Shown here: positions 14,011-22,800 of the stretch, piece by piece | Numbering within the stretch: position 1 is the first letter of the stretch | How the letters are laid out: the number at the start of each line of letters is the position of its first letter | Virus record (IMG/VR): IMGVR_UViG_3300008450_000174 | Coordinates: 1-35,998 of that record | Reading direction: 5' to 3' (one strand) | Source: a virus | Length of the DNA stretch: 35,998 nucleotides | Program-made: the position numbers and the translations under genes | Notes under the pieces: model-generated | Told to the model about the DNA's origin: nothing | The model's database searches: none | What the model saw: the letters and a program-made list of their open reading frames with translations, nothing else

Positions 14011-14038
14011 CTCCTTTTCTGTTTGTCTTCGGTCGGTA
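14011..14038 (-). repeat. Shared 28-base leader, copy 1
   Basis: These 28 bases, ending in the ribosome binding sequence AGAAAAGGAG, are identical to 14604-14631. They lie directly upstream of the gene starting at 14001. Shorter versions occur before the genes starting at 13002, 12680 and 14910, and before the plus-strand gene at 7573. The repeat extends well beyond what ribosome binding needs. Confidence 0.75.
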
Positions 14039-14125
14039 TCCACCACGGAAACCGTTACCTTGTACCGTAGTCCCGTCTCGCTCGGGATGCAAGCCTTTCG
14101 CCTGTCTACGGTGATCCTGTTTGGA

Positions 14126-14314
14126 CTATTTGTTCTGCCAACTTGGGGCGACGTGGATGTCCCACAACTCGCGGAACATTGCTGCCGACTCGTATTCTTT
14201 GCGTGCCAACTCCTGCCGTGCAGACTCCAAACGTGCTTTCGCTCGCTCGACCTTGCGCTCCAGTGCTTCCATCTCTCTAAGGGTTCGGCAGTACTCGTCG
14301 TGCGTTGTCATCAT
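14126..14314 (-). CDS. Small coiled-coil protein
   Basis: AGGAGGTGGA lies directly before ATG at 14314 (a second ATG follows at 14311). The start overlaps the upstream stop as ATGA. The 62-residue product is nearly one helix (MMTTHDEYCRTLREMEALERKVERAKARLESARQELARKEYESAAMFRELWD) with strong heptad spacing. A coiled-coil dimer is likely. No family was recognised. Confidence 0.65.
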   Translation of the reverse strand: MMTTHDEYCRTLREMEALERKVERAKARLESARQELARKEYESAAMFRELWDIHVAPSWQNK

Positions 14315-14595
14315 TCCACCTCCTCGTCGATGATGATCCACGGGAAGTACACCACCGTATTGTGCTTTCCTGATGCGTCGTAACGGATGTCCGACTCCAT
14401 CATCAAGTCGAGCAACTCACGGAACTTGCGTCCACCCATTCCGAGCCACGCGAACGTGCGCGCCACGTCATCAGTCGTGATCGCTAGACACTCCTCCTCG
14501 TACATTGTGCGTCCCGAGTACGGGCCGGCCTCCCCTAACTGTCCGAGCACGTCGCGGATGTCCGCGAGCGTCTCAGCGTCGAGTTTGTATTTCAC
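14311..14595 (-). CDS. Hypothetical protein with GTG start
   Basis: GTG at 14595 is chosen because AAAGGAGCAAGGACA, the block's standard leader, directly precedes it; longer frames would read through that leader. The 94-residue product has KYKLDAETLADIRDVLGQLGEAG, then YEEECLAITTDDVARTFAWLGMGGRKFRELLDLMMESDIRYD and VVYFPWIIIDEEVE. It appears helical with a terminal beta strand and is acidic. No family was recognised. Confidence 0.7.
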   Translation of the reverse strand: MKYKLDAETLADIRDVLGQLGEAGPYSGRTMYEEECLAITTDDVARTFAWLGMGGRKFRELLDLMMESDIRYDASGKHNTVVYFPWIIIDEEVE

Positions 14596-14603
14596 TGTCC
14601 TTG

Positions 14604-14631
14604 CTCCTTTTCTGTTTGTCTTCGGTCGGTA
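14604..14631 (-). repeat. Shared 28-base leader, copy 2
   Basis: This block is identical over 28 bases to 14011-14038 and lies upstream of the GTG-start gene at 14595. The conserved part reaches from the ribosome binding site up through a TACCGACC motif. Confidence 0.75.
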
Positions 14632-14704
14632 CGCACCACACGCACCGCACCTTGTGGACTGGCGGGGCAACGAACCCCTCGACCCCTACAGGTCACCAGT
14701 CCTG

Positions 14705-14722
14705 CCAGGTCAGGCGACCTGG
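14705..14722. terminator. Hairpin at the end of the first minus-strand gene
   Basis: CCAGGTC (14705-14711) and GACCTGG (14716-14722) form a perfect 7-base stem with a 4-base loop across the stop codon of the gene ending at 14710. There is no T-run, so it may be an attenuator or an mRNA end-stabilising structure instead of a full terminator. Confidence 0.45.
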
Positions 14723-14910
14723 TAAGCCTGCTCCCTCACCTTGTCACGCAGGTCACCCGCCTCCAGCAGCCTACGCACGACGTAGCGTCCCCACTCGAAC
14801 CCGTCCCCCTCCGCTTTCTTGACCTCATCCAGCCAGAACGTGACATCAGCGTCCAGGATCGCCAGCAGGTGAGACACCTGCCCCCTGGTGAGTGTGATCT
14901 GAGTTTCCAT
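14710..14910 (-). CDS. Small helical hypothetical protein
   Basis: ATG at 14910 follows GGAGAAAAGGAGCAAGGG. The 66-residue product is METQITLTRGQVSHLLAILDADVTFWLDEVKKAEGDGFEWGRYVVRRLLEAGDLRDKV and so on, two or three helices with a Trp-rich middle. It is the first gene of the minus-strand block, directly under the promoter at 14962-14990. No family was recognised. Confidence 0.7.
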   Translation of the reverse strand: METQITLTRGQVSHLLAILDADVTFWLDEVKKAEGDGFEWGRYVVRRLLEAGDLRDKVREQAYQVA

Positions 14911-14961
14911 CCCTTGCTCCTTTTCTCCTGGAGGATCCACCACGGAACCTCACTGAACACC

Positions 14962-14990
14962 ACTCTACAGGAACCCCGACCCTTTGTCAA
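14962..14990 (-). promoter_or_regulatory. Sigma70-type promoter of the minus-strand block
   Basis: On the minus strand TTGACA (14985-14990) is followed after 17 bases by TAGAGT (14962-14967). The -35 context (AAGACTTGACAA) is shared with the promoter at 13049-13077. A perfect 6-4-6 dyad lies 10 bases upstream at 15000-15015. Confidence 0.7.
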
Positions 14991-14999
14991 GTCTTTTAG

Positions 15000-15015
15000 G
15001 TTACAGTTGTGTAAC
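15000..15015. promoter_or_regulatory. Dyad GTTACA-GTTG-TGTAAC upstream of the minus-strand promoter
   Basis: A perfect 6-base inverted repeat with a 4-base spacer begins 10 bases upstream of the -35 box at 14985-14990. Size and place fit an activator or repressor site for a dimer. It has the same geometry as the GTYAGG dyads but a different sequence. Confidence 0.5.
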
Positions 15016-15053
15016 AAAAACTAGAACCATTAGTCCCAACACACCCCACCTTT

Positions 15054-15069
15054 GTCAGGCTCACCTAAC
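15054..15069. promoter_or_regulatory. Dyad GTCAGG-CTCA-CCTAAC, putative operator copy 2
   Basis: This site matches the dyads at 7474, 17676, 33211 and 34359, with one mismatch between arms at position 3. It lies about 64 bases upstream of the -35 box of the minus-strand promoter. Flanking TTG/CAA adds two more paired bases. Confidence 0.5.
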
Positions 15070-15088
15070 AAGGCGGCACGTCTCGTGT

Positions 15089-15125
15089 AGGACTTTTCGT
15101 CCTGTTCTGGTTGGACTTGTAGTCC
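15089..15125. repeat. Two adjacent small hairpins
   Basis: AGGAC-TTTTC-GTCCT (15089-15103) and GGACT-TGT-AGTCC (15113-15125) are two near-copies of the same short stem, separated by 9 bases. They could be DNA dyads or RNA stems. No known element was recognised. Confidence 0.45.
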
Positions 15126-15161
15126 TATGGGGGGTGGGGGGTTCTACTTACCAGTCAGTAA

Positions 15162-15212
15162 GTTACTGAACGGTCAGTCAAACTGGGGGTGGGTGGGTTA
15201 CTGAACGGTCAG
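15162..15212. repeat. 16-base direct repeat pair, 35-base period
   Basis: GTTACTGAACGGTCAG occurs exactly at 15162-15177 and again at 15197-15212. The first copy is also the right arm of CAGTAA-G-TTACTG (15156-15168). Between the copies is a G-rich stretch (GGGGGTGGGTGGG). Spaced exact repeats in a non-coding gap are typical of protein-binding arrays at origins, operators or packaging sites. Confidence 0.6.
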
Positions 15213-15648
15213 AAAGTAGGAACGGGGGGTCTGCCGCGCGCACGGGGTGTATGTATATATATAAGCCTCGGGGTGTGTGGTCATTTTTGTGAGTTGGGTG
15301 TCGGTTTGGGGGTTGTGTGTTTGTGACCAGGCTCCACCTTTGGGCTGTTGGCCTGCTTGTTTGTGGGTGGGGGCTTATTGGTTTTTATCCCCCTACTCCT
15401 GCTGGCAGGATTGCTGGCTGGTGGCAAATCTTTTTAGCCCCCCAAGTTCTGTTTTACGTCTGAACCCGTCTGTTCTCAATACCAAAAGAAGACGACAATC
15501 TACGGTCCCCTTTTCAGGCCACTAGTCCATGCGATCTAACCATGCTGCCCTGGCAGTTGTATGCGAGGAGGAATGTAATCGTTTAGGAGAACCGTATTTT
15601 TTGGGTTCGCAACGCTTCCCAGCGTGACGTGTGCGATGAGCATAACAC

Positions 15649-17661
15649 ATGTGGCAGATGGTTTGCAACTATCATGTGATGATTATGGTTGCTGGTCGTT
15701 CGGGGAGACGTCAGATTCCGCCGCAGGATGTGGCACGGTATTGGCAGTCTCGGGCTGCGGGGATGTCTATTCAGGATGCTGCGGGTATCGCTGGGATTCA
15801 TGTGAATACTGCTACGAAGTGGGAGGCGAAGCGGCGGAAGGCGCAGGCTGAGATCCAGTTGGCTGAGGTGGAGGTCGGTCAGGTTGTCAAGAAGCAGGGT
15901 GGCAGGCAGGCGGATGCGTGGAAGTCTGCGATGGAGGTGGCGGATCTTCCTCCTGTGATCCCGTACGACAGGCTTTCCCCTGAGGCGCAGCGCGGTTTGG
16001 AAGATTTCGACTACTTCCGTCGCCGCTATTTGGGTAGGGTGCCGTCCCCGTGGCAGGTGGATGCCGCATACAAGATCGCCCAAATGTTGCAGTCCCCTGA
16101 GAAAGAGTTCATCCTCATCAACTGTCCCCCTGGCGCAGGGAAATCGACACTGTTCCATGATTTCGCGGTGTGGATGATTTGCAGGAACCGCAAGATCCGT
16201 GTGTTGATCGGGTCCGCCACCCAAACCCTTGCAAAAATGTATTCGCGTCGTATCCGCGAAACCCTGGAACGCCCGTTCCCGCTCACCCCAGACCCCATCC
16301 TCGTGGAGAAAGGGCTGGCGTTGAACGCGGAAGCGTGCCTGTCTATCGACTACGGCAGGTTCAAACCGTCATCCTCTGGTGCACTGTGGAGAGCAGAAGA
16401 GTTCATAGTGGAACAGGAAGACTTATCGGGACTGGATAACAAAGAACCGACCGTCTCCTCCTACGGCATCGACTCAGAGTTCATCGGACACCGCGCCGAC
16501 CTGTGCCTCTTCGACGACGTAGCCACCCCAGAGAACGCCAAAGAGTCCGTCGCTAGAGACAAACTGTTAGAACGCTGGGACACTGTGGCGGAAGCCCGTG
16601 TCGATCCAGGTGGCACCCTCGTGGTGATCGGACAGAGGCTCGGACCAGGCGACCTCTACGCGCACTGTCTATCTAAAGTCACTTACGAAGAAGACCCCGA
16701 CGCATACGACGGCTCCGATGTGACAGACGTGTCCGCCGAGGTGGAGCCAGAAAAGAAATCGAAGTACACGCATTTCGTGTACAAAGCCTATTACGAAGAC
16801 CTGGACACGGGAAGAGAGTCCCGACGCACCATCGCACCCCCGTGGCCCAACGGACCGCTACTGGACCCGTACAGGTTGAGTTGGAAAGATTTGTCCTACC
16901 TCAAACACTCCGCCCCCGCCAAGTTTGATGTCATCTACCAGCAGCAAGACCTCGCACAAGGCCAGTACCTGATCGAGCGAGTGTGGGCGACAGGTGGCAT
17001 GGGACCAGACGGTGTGCTCTACCAGGGCTGCATCGACACTGACCGTCGCCCTGGATACATCCCACCCAACCTCGAACCCCCGATCATTTCCATCGCTTCC
17101 GTGGACCCCAGCCCCACAAACTTTTGGGCAATCCAATGGTGGCTTTACCAGCCATCCACCAACCTTCGCTACCTGGTTGACCTGGAACGGACGAAACTAA
17201 CGGCGGAGGAACTTCTCGGATTCAACACGAGCAGCCGCGAGTACGGCGGAATAATGGAGGCATGGCAGAACAGGTCGTTCGAGATGGGCTACCCGATCTC
17301 CCACTGGATTGTTGAAGTCAACGCCGCCCAACGCTTCCTCCTCGCCCACGACTTCGTACGCAAATGGCAAGCCCTCCACGGTGTTCTTGTCGTCCCGCAC
17401 ACAACCTCCCGTAACAAGTTAGATGAGAACCTGGGTGTTGAAGCGCTACTGCCACCGCTGTGGCGCAACGGACAGGTACGCATCCCGACCATGCGTGAGA
17501 ACTGGAAGACGCTTGCCTTCATTGAGGAGATGTCGTCGTGGACACGCAACAAAAAGAACGGGACGGACTTGGTGATGGCTCACTGGTTCGCTGAACTTCA
17601 CATGCCACAACTCGGTCCGATGAAACGACCACCCCGACTATGGCGCCCCTCGTGGATTTAG
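15649..17661 (+). CDS. terL: Terminase large subunit with N-terminal helix-turn-helix
   Basis: The packaging ATPase is recognised by Walker A NCPPGAGKST (about residues 158-167) and Walker B LCLFDD (285-290). A SVDPSPTNFWAI strand (Asp486) opens the RNase H-like nuclease domain. The first 60 residues carry a helix-turn-helix (GMSIQDAAGIAGIHVNTATKWEAKRRK), like the DNA-binding part of small terminase subunits. No separate small terminase gene lies upstream, so this part may supply the packaging-site recognition. The start is uncertain: ATG 15649 is the first after a stop, with ATG 15658, 15679 and 15685 as alternatives and no strong ribosome binding site. At 670 residues it is longer than usual, which the extra N-terminal part explains. 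Confidence 0.9.
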   Translation: MWQMVCNYHVMIMVAGRSGRRQIPPQDVARYWQSRAAGMSIQDAAGIAGIHVNTATKWEAKRRKAQAEIQLAEVEVGQVVKKQGGRQADAWKSAMEVADLPPVIPYDRLSPEAQRGLEDFDYFRRRYLGRVPSPWQVDAAYKIAQMLQSPEKEFILINCPPGAGKSTLFHDFAVWMICRNRKIRVLIGSATQTLAKMYSRRIRETLERPFPLTPDPILVEKGLALNAEACLSIDYGRFKPSSSGALWRAEEFIVEQEDLSGLDNKEPTVSSYGIDSEFIGHRADLCLFDDVATPENAKESVARDKLLERWDTVAEARVDPGGTLVVIGQRLGPGDLYAHCLSKVTYEEDPDAYDGSDVTDVSAEVEPEKKSKYTHFVYKAYYEDLDTGRESRRTIAPPWPNGPLLDPYRLSWKDLSYLKHSAPAKFDVIYQQQDLAQGQYLIERVWATGGMGPDGVLYQGCIDTDRRPGYIPPNLEPPIISIASVDPSPTNFWAIQWWLYQPSTNLRYLVDLERTKLTAEELLGFNTSSREYGGIMEAWQNRSFEMGYPISHWIVEVNAAQRFLLAHDFVRKWQALHGVLVVPHTTSRNKLDENLGVEALLPPLWRNGQVRIPTMRENWKTLAFIEEMSSWTRNKKNGTDLVMAHWFAELHMPQLGPMKRPPRLWRPSWI

Positions 17662-17675
17662 TCTGCTACTCTGTC

Positions 17676-17691
17676 GTCAGGTTTGCCTAAC
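17676..17691. promoter_or_regulatory. Dyad GTCAGG-TTTG-CCTAAC, putative operator copy 3
   Basis: The dyad lies in the 41-base gap between terminase and portal, ending 4 bases before the portal's ribosome binding site. One mismatch at position 3 between arms is the same as in the 15054 copy. A bound protein here could control portal expression. Confidence 0.5.
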
Positions 17692-17702
17692 AACGGAGTA
17701 TC

Positions 17703-19463
17703 GTGCGCTCACTAGATGACATCGTAGAGTTGTATCACCAGCGCCGTCTGGCTGCTGGCCCTGTGCATGAGCAGATGCGTCGCGTCCGCGACCTCGCCAA
17801 CGGAGACGTCGTGGTCCCGCTCAACGAACTTGACCGCAACGCCAAAACGAACGTCGCCAACCTGCTGGTACAAGGTTTGGACCAAATGTCCATGCGTGTC
17901 TCCTCGACGATGCCGCAAGCATTTTTCCCGCCAGTCAAAGAAGGTTCCGAGACGGCGAAAAAAATGGCACGCATGCGTAAGCGTGCACTGAACTCGTTCT
18001 GGGATGAGAACCGCATGCAGATGAAACTGCGTCGCCGCGCACGCCACCTTCTCGGCTACAGCCAGTCACCCGTCTTCATCAAACCCGACTTCGAAACCCT
18101 CACCCCGAAGTGGGTTGTCCGTAACCCGTTGGACACGTTCGCTGCACCGATGGACGAAGACGACGTTGTTCCAGAGAACTGCATCTTCACGTCACGTGTC
18201 ACCGCATCCTGGCTGTTGAAAAACTATGGGCCGTTGGTGTCAGGCCAGTTGCGTATGGGTCGTGTCGATTCCGACTCCCGCTACACACTCCTCGAATACG
18301 TTTGCGCTGACAGCATCCAACTCGCAGTCCTCGGAGCAGAAGACAACCCCGAACTCAACCCCGCCGAACGTGCAGGGCTTGAAGCGATCCTGTTGGAAGC
18401 GATCCCGAACCGTGCAGGCGTCCCGCTTGCTGTCGTTCCGCAACGCATCACGCTCGATAAGGCACGAGGCCAGTTCGACGGTGTGCTCGGCATGTACTAC
18501 ACGCGTGCACGTCTCCAGGCTCTGACGGAGATCGCGATCGAGCGCGGCATCTTCCCCGAAGAGTATTTGGTTGCACGCCCTGGCGAGAACCCTGAGATCC
18601 TCCAGTTGGCTGACGGCAAGTCAGGCATCCTCGGAGTCGTCAAAGGTGGCGACATTCAACAGTTGCAGTTGAACCCTGGCTACAAGACCGACACCGCACT
18701 CGACCGTCTCGAACGCCAAGAGCGTCTCGAAGGTGCGATCCCCGCAGAGTTCGGTGGCGAGTCGGCAACGAACATTCGTACTGGTCGCCGCGGCGAATCT
18801 GTCCTTTCCGCCACCGTTGACTACCGCGTCCAGGAAGCACAGGAAGTTTTCGCGAACAGTCTGCTGCACGAAGACAAGATCGCTATCGCGGTCGAAAAAG
18901 CGTATTGGGGTAACAGGACTAAAAGTTTCTTCATCCCGTCACGCACGTCGGTCGGTCAGGAAACGTATGTTCCGAACAAAGTGTGGCAAACCGACTTCCA
19001 CTACGTCGCGTATTCGGCTGCTGGATCAGACGTCAATAACCTGATCGTCGGCCTCGGACAGCGCATCGGCGCAGGACTCATGTCGAAGGAATCGGCACGC
19101 GAAGCAGACCCGCTCATCGCAGACCCCGAACTAGAGCACGACCGCATCATTGCGGAAGGTGTCGAGGCTGCACTGTTGCAGTCCATTCAGCAGCAGGCTG
19201 CGAACCCTGAAGGCCCGTACCAGCCCGAGGATCTGGCGTTCCTCACCAAGTTGGTTGTCGAGCAAGATGTCCCGCTGTTTGAAGCGGTGCGTCGTACGGA
19301 TCAGCGTGCACGCGACCGTCAAGCATCCGAGGCTCCGCAAGGTTCACCTGAAACTATGCCAGGATTGGCGATGCCAGGAATGGGGGCAGAGGCACCTGCC
19401 GCTCCTCCGACTGGTGGCGGGGCACCGCCGATTGAGGCTCTACTCGCACAACTGGGGGGATAA
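17703..19463 (+). CDS. Portal protein
   Basis: GTG 17703 follows GGAG (17695-17698). The 586-residue protein has the position, size and helical-rich pattern of a phage portal: an N-terminal helical part (RNAKTNVANLLVQGLDQMSMRVS), a core with VVRNPLDTFAAPMDEDD, and TRARLQALTEIAIERG. A long stem helix follows (LNPGYKTDTALDRLERQERLEGAIPAEFGGESATNIRTGRRGESVLSATVDYRVQEAQE). Ala/Pro-rich low complexity closes the C-terminus. It forms the dodecameric ring through which DNA passes at the capsid vertex. Direct placement after the terminase supports the call. The stop overlaps or abuts the next start. Confidence 0.88.
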   Translation: MRSLDDIVELYHQRRLAAGPVHEQMRRVRDLANGDVVVPLNELDRNAKTNVANLLVQGLDQMSMRVSSTMPQAFFPPVKEGSETAKKMARMRKRALNSFWDENRMQMKLRRRARHLLGYSQSPVFIKPDFETLTPKWVVRNPLDTFAAPMDEDDVVPENCIFTSRVTASWLLKNYGPLVSGQLRMGRVDSDSRYTLLEYVCADSIQLAVLGAEDNPELNPAERAGLEAILLEAIPNRAGVPLAVVPQRITLDKARGQFDGVLGMYYTRARLQALTEIAIERGIFPEEYLVARPGENPEILQLADGKSGILGVVKGGDIQQLQLNPGYKTDTALDRLERQERLEGAIPAEFGGESATNIRTGRRGESVLSATVDYRVQEAQEVFANSLLHEDKIAIAVEKAYWGNRTKSFFIPSRTSVGQETYVPNKVWQTDFHYVAYSAAGSDVNNLIVGLGQRIGAGLMSKESAREADPLIADPELEHDRIIAEGVEAALLQSIQQQAANPEGPYQPEDLAFLTKLVVEQDVPLFEAVRRTDQRARDRQASEAPQGSPETMPGLAMPGMGAEAPAAPPTGGGAPPIEALLAQLGG

Positions 19464-19814
19464 ATGGTTCAGCCACAGTTCCGCAATCAAACCTACGGTG
19501 AGGCCGCAGCGCAGGAGAAGCGCGTCCAAGCCATGCCAACTGGTAACGCACCGACCGAGGTTGCTGCACAGCAGGCTGCGCGTCGCGCACGCCCAATGCC
19601 GTCAGGTTCACTCACCGCACCCACGGCACGTCCAATGGAACCGATCACTGCTGGCGCGAACTTTGGTGCTGGCCCCAACGCGTTGGGTGCAGGTATTCCG
19701 ATTATGCCTCCGAACACGGATGATGTGATGGAAGAACTGAAAGCGTTGCTGCTCACTAACTACAACGACGATCTGGCAGACTTGATTGACTCGGCTCTCC
19801 GCGAAGGGTTCTAA
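19464..19814 (+). CDS. Small structural-region protein
   Basis: ATG 19464 directly follows the portal stop. The 116-residue protein is low in complexity, rich in Ala, Pro, Gln and Arg. It has a short conserved-looking C-terminal helix (DDVMEELKALLLTNYNDDLADLIDSALREGF). The stop overlaps the next start (TAATG). The position between portal and the giant protein, and a disordered body with one helix, suit an adaptor or internal head protein. No family was recognised. Confidence 0.7.
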   Translation: MVQPQFRNQTYGEAAAQEKRVQAMPTGNAPTEVAAQQAARRARPMPSGSLTAPTARPMEPITAGANFGAGPNALGAGIPIMPPNTDDVMEELKALLLTNYNDDLADLIDSALREGF

Positions 19815-22800
19815 TGTCAACAAGCCAATGGCCTAATGCGGTAGACGAACAGGACATCCTCGAACAAACAACTGTTGTCGGGAATCGTGCCGATCAGTTG
19901 AAAGCGCAGGCTGACCCTGCGTTGGCGAAGAAGATCGGTGACATTTACCGTCAGAACCCGTGGATGAAACCAGGCGAAATCCTGGCTTTGGCTAAAGGTA
20001 ACGCGTCACCTGAGGCGTTGAACCGTGCATCAGAACTTTCTGCACGCGCAACACAGACACGTCTTGATCCCGACAATCAGCCGAAGTCGTGGTGGCAGCG
20101 CAACGTTGTTGACAAAGTGAAGACGACGACACGTTGGACGTTCGCCGCGTTGAACCTTGCCCCCGAGTTGACAACCAATCTTGGTTCCCAGTTGTTTTCA
20201 TCCACCAATCCTGAAGGGTTCGATGGCTGGTTCAAGTCCACCACTTTCGGGTCGTTGATGGCTGATCCGACTGGTGCGGGTGACGGCTATTTCGTTGGCG
20301 GTCAGGTCGCAGAAAAACAGTCTGAACGTGCCCGTCGTTTCCGTGGCACGATCAACGGACAGGCGTGGACTGTTGGTCGCGGATCAGCCGACGTGTTCTT
20401 CACCCCAGGATCTAAAGAATACAACCTGCTGTCAGGTGTTGTTGATGCCGCTGTCAACGTGTTCGCCGATCCGACGATTGTTGCTGGCAAAGCGTTGGCT
20501 GGAGCGAAAACAGCCCGCGCCGCACTCCCGAGCATTCAGACCGCCGAGGAAATCTCTGCGTTCGCCAAAGCCGCTGAGCGTGGGCTTGCTGGCTTGGATG
20601 AAGCCGAAAAGATCGCATGGAACGGTTCCAAGTTCCGCCAGTTCTTTACCAGCGATAAACGCTCACGCCGTCTTGTTGAGGCGCTAACTGAAAGCGACGA
20701 CGAGTTCGACATCTTGTCCCGAATCTTCGACTACAAGATCGACTTGGATACCGCAATGAAGTTCAAGGATGCCAAGACCACTGACGAAGTGATCGGCATT
20801 ATCGGTCAGGCCGCTGACCGCATGAACAGCGAAGTCGCAGGCATCCTGCCCACCGACATTCGTGACATTCGCGGCGCACGTTTCGGCACGATGGTCAAGG
20901 AAAAAGTTCCTGGCTACAACTCGTGGCGCAACAGCCGACTCTTCACCGATGTCCCAGACCAAGTGCTAGTTGCTGGCTCCACCCAGGACCGCATCAAGGC
21001 GGTCAAGTCGTACGCCAACTATCTGGACACCATCGGAGTAAAGACCGACAGTATTGACGGTCGGAACTTTATGAAGAAGGTGATCGACACCTACCGCAAT
21101 CCGAACGAGATCAACCTCGAATCACTCGATGGAACATTCAACGAACTTGTCACCCTAACCCTGAAGAAAGATCTCGGTGACGACATTGGGGAGATCGCCG
21201 CCAAAGGAATGTTTCAGAAGGTACGTCAGGTGCTCGACCAGACGAAAGCGTATTTCGTTGACGAACTTGGCGAGATGTACGACGGCAACATCATCAAAGC
21301 AAATGTTGACTCAGGCATGATCGACCTGCCAGCCGAAATCAACCCCGCCGACATCGACAAGTGGGTCATGTCAGGCCCAGGTTCCGTTGTCGAAATGATG
21401 GACACAATGCGCGTCCTCCCCGACTTCCGTGGTGTTCGCCGTTTGACCGCCAACCCGTTCGTGCGTCGCGCACTGTCCAACCGTGCAGGCGACCCACGCG
21501 GCGCTATCGCTGTCACCGAGTATCTGCAGAACGAAATCTGGAAGCCGCTCACCCTGGCAACTGGCGGATACATCATGCGAAACATGTTTGACGCCCAGAT
21601 CCGTATGGCAACCGTAGGCAAAGCGTCGTTCTTCCGCCACCCTGTTGACTACATCTACTACGTGATGGGCAAGAAAGCCCCAACCAACATCTTTGGACGC
21701 GACTGGGATACATACGTCCAGAAAGTCATTGACGGGGTAGATGATGACATTGACAACTTCGCTGAAAGCATGTCGTTCGGTTTGCAACGCAACCTCATTG
21801 ACCCAGTGCAGGCATCACGTCGCGCTGTGCGTACGGGCAGTTACAAGATTGTTGACAAAGCCAAAGAGCGCGAACTGTGGGACAAAGGTTTGATTGACGA
21901 ACTGCGTCAGGTCAGCCAGGACACGATTATGAACGCGGTCGCTAAAGGCATCCCGCGTGAAGACATCCTTACCTATCTGCGCGATCCGAAGCGTCCAAAG
22001 GGTGCACGCCAACTGGAGTCGCTGAAGAAGTATTTGCAGAACGGCGTCCCGATCAAGAACAAAGAAACTGGCGAAGCCACCCTTGTCAAGTTCAAGGAAG
22101 TCACCGACGATGTGCTGCTCGACTGGGTTTACCGTCTTGCCGAGCCGCGTGTCGCACTGAAAAGCGGCGGGGATGAGACAATCCGTTTCGCTACCGCATA
22201 CCGCCAGATCCCCAACGGGCCGCGTTCCAGCCTCGACCCGAACGATTTGCTTCCCAAGAACTTTATTGACGGCCCCAAGAACTTTGGTAAGGGCAGCCTG
22301 ATTGAAGTCCCTGGCGAACCTGGTGTCGCAGCAATCATTACCGATGTTGGTGACGGCAGCCGTTACACGATTCAGCGTGTCAGCGGTTTTGACATCTGGG
22401 ATACCCCAGAAGGACGTCAAGAGTTCGCTGAACTTGTCAAGCGTGTCGCAGATACACAGGGTAACCGTCTGCCAAACAAAGTGAAGTATGCCGAACGCGA
22501 AATCCCGAAAGGCACTCTCAGCGCAACAGAAGAGAACGTCATCGGCCTAAAGAACCGTGCAGTTGACTTCTTTTTCGACCGCATCTACGGGACTGCTGTC
22601 CGAAAGTTTGAGCGTTCACCCCTGTTCCGCCAGTCCTACTACGAGAACATCGTCAACAACGCAGATCTTCTGTCCCCATCTGAGGCAAACGCGCTTCTGT
22701 CCCGTCTGACTGCCGCGGCGGACAGCAACGGTGTCAGCATCCAGAACCTTGTCGGCGGAAAAGCCAACTTCAAGAAACTGGAAAAGGCTCTCGCCAACTC

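Larger units (their letters stand above)
15016..15648. other. Non-coding hub between divergent blocks
   Basis: With the promoter region just to its left, this forms a gap of about 740 bases without a convincing gene between the minus-strand block and the terminase. Seen in it are: an operator-like dyad (15054-15069), two adjacent small hairpins, an inverted repeat CAGTAA-G-TTACTG (15156-15168), a 16-base direct repeat 35 bases apart, several runs of 5-6 G, a TATATATATA stretch (about 15254-15263), and a ribosome-binding site followed by ATG-TAA (15573-15578). An 82-codon frame at 15277-15525 has no ribosome binding site and odd composition. The place next to the terminase suggests a packaging (cos/pac) site, a replication origin or a control region. 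Confidence 0.55.

Noticed and set aside
14026-14125. A promoter TTGCAT-17-TACGGT upstream of the gene starting at 14001
   Set aside because: Both boxes are weak (three matches each), so it is not listed as a feature.
15277-15525. An 82-codon plus-strand frame in the non-coding hub
   Set aside because: No ribosome binding site, Cys/Trp-rich composition unlike any neighbour, and no domain pattern.
15541-15640. Possible tRNA (GGTTCGCAAC looks like a T-loop)
   Set aside because: No cloverleaf or acceptor stem could be made around it; no other tRNA-like sequence was seen.
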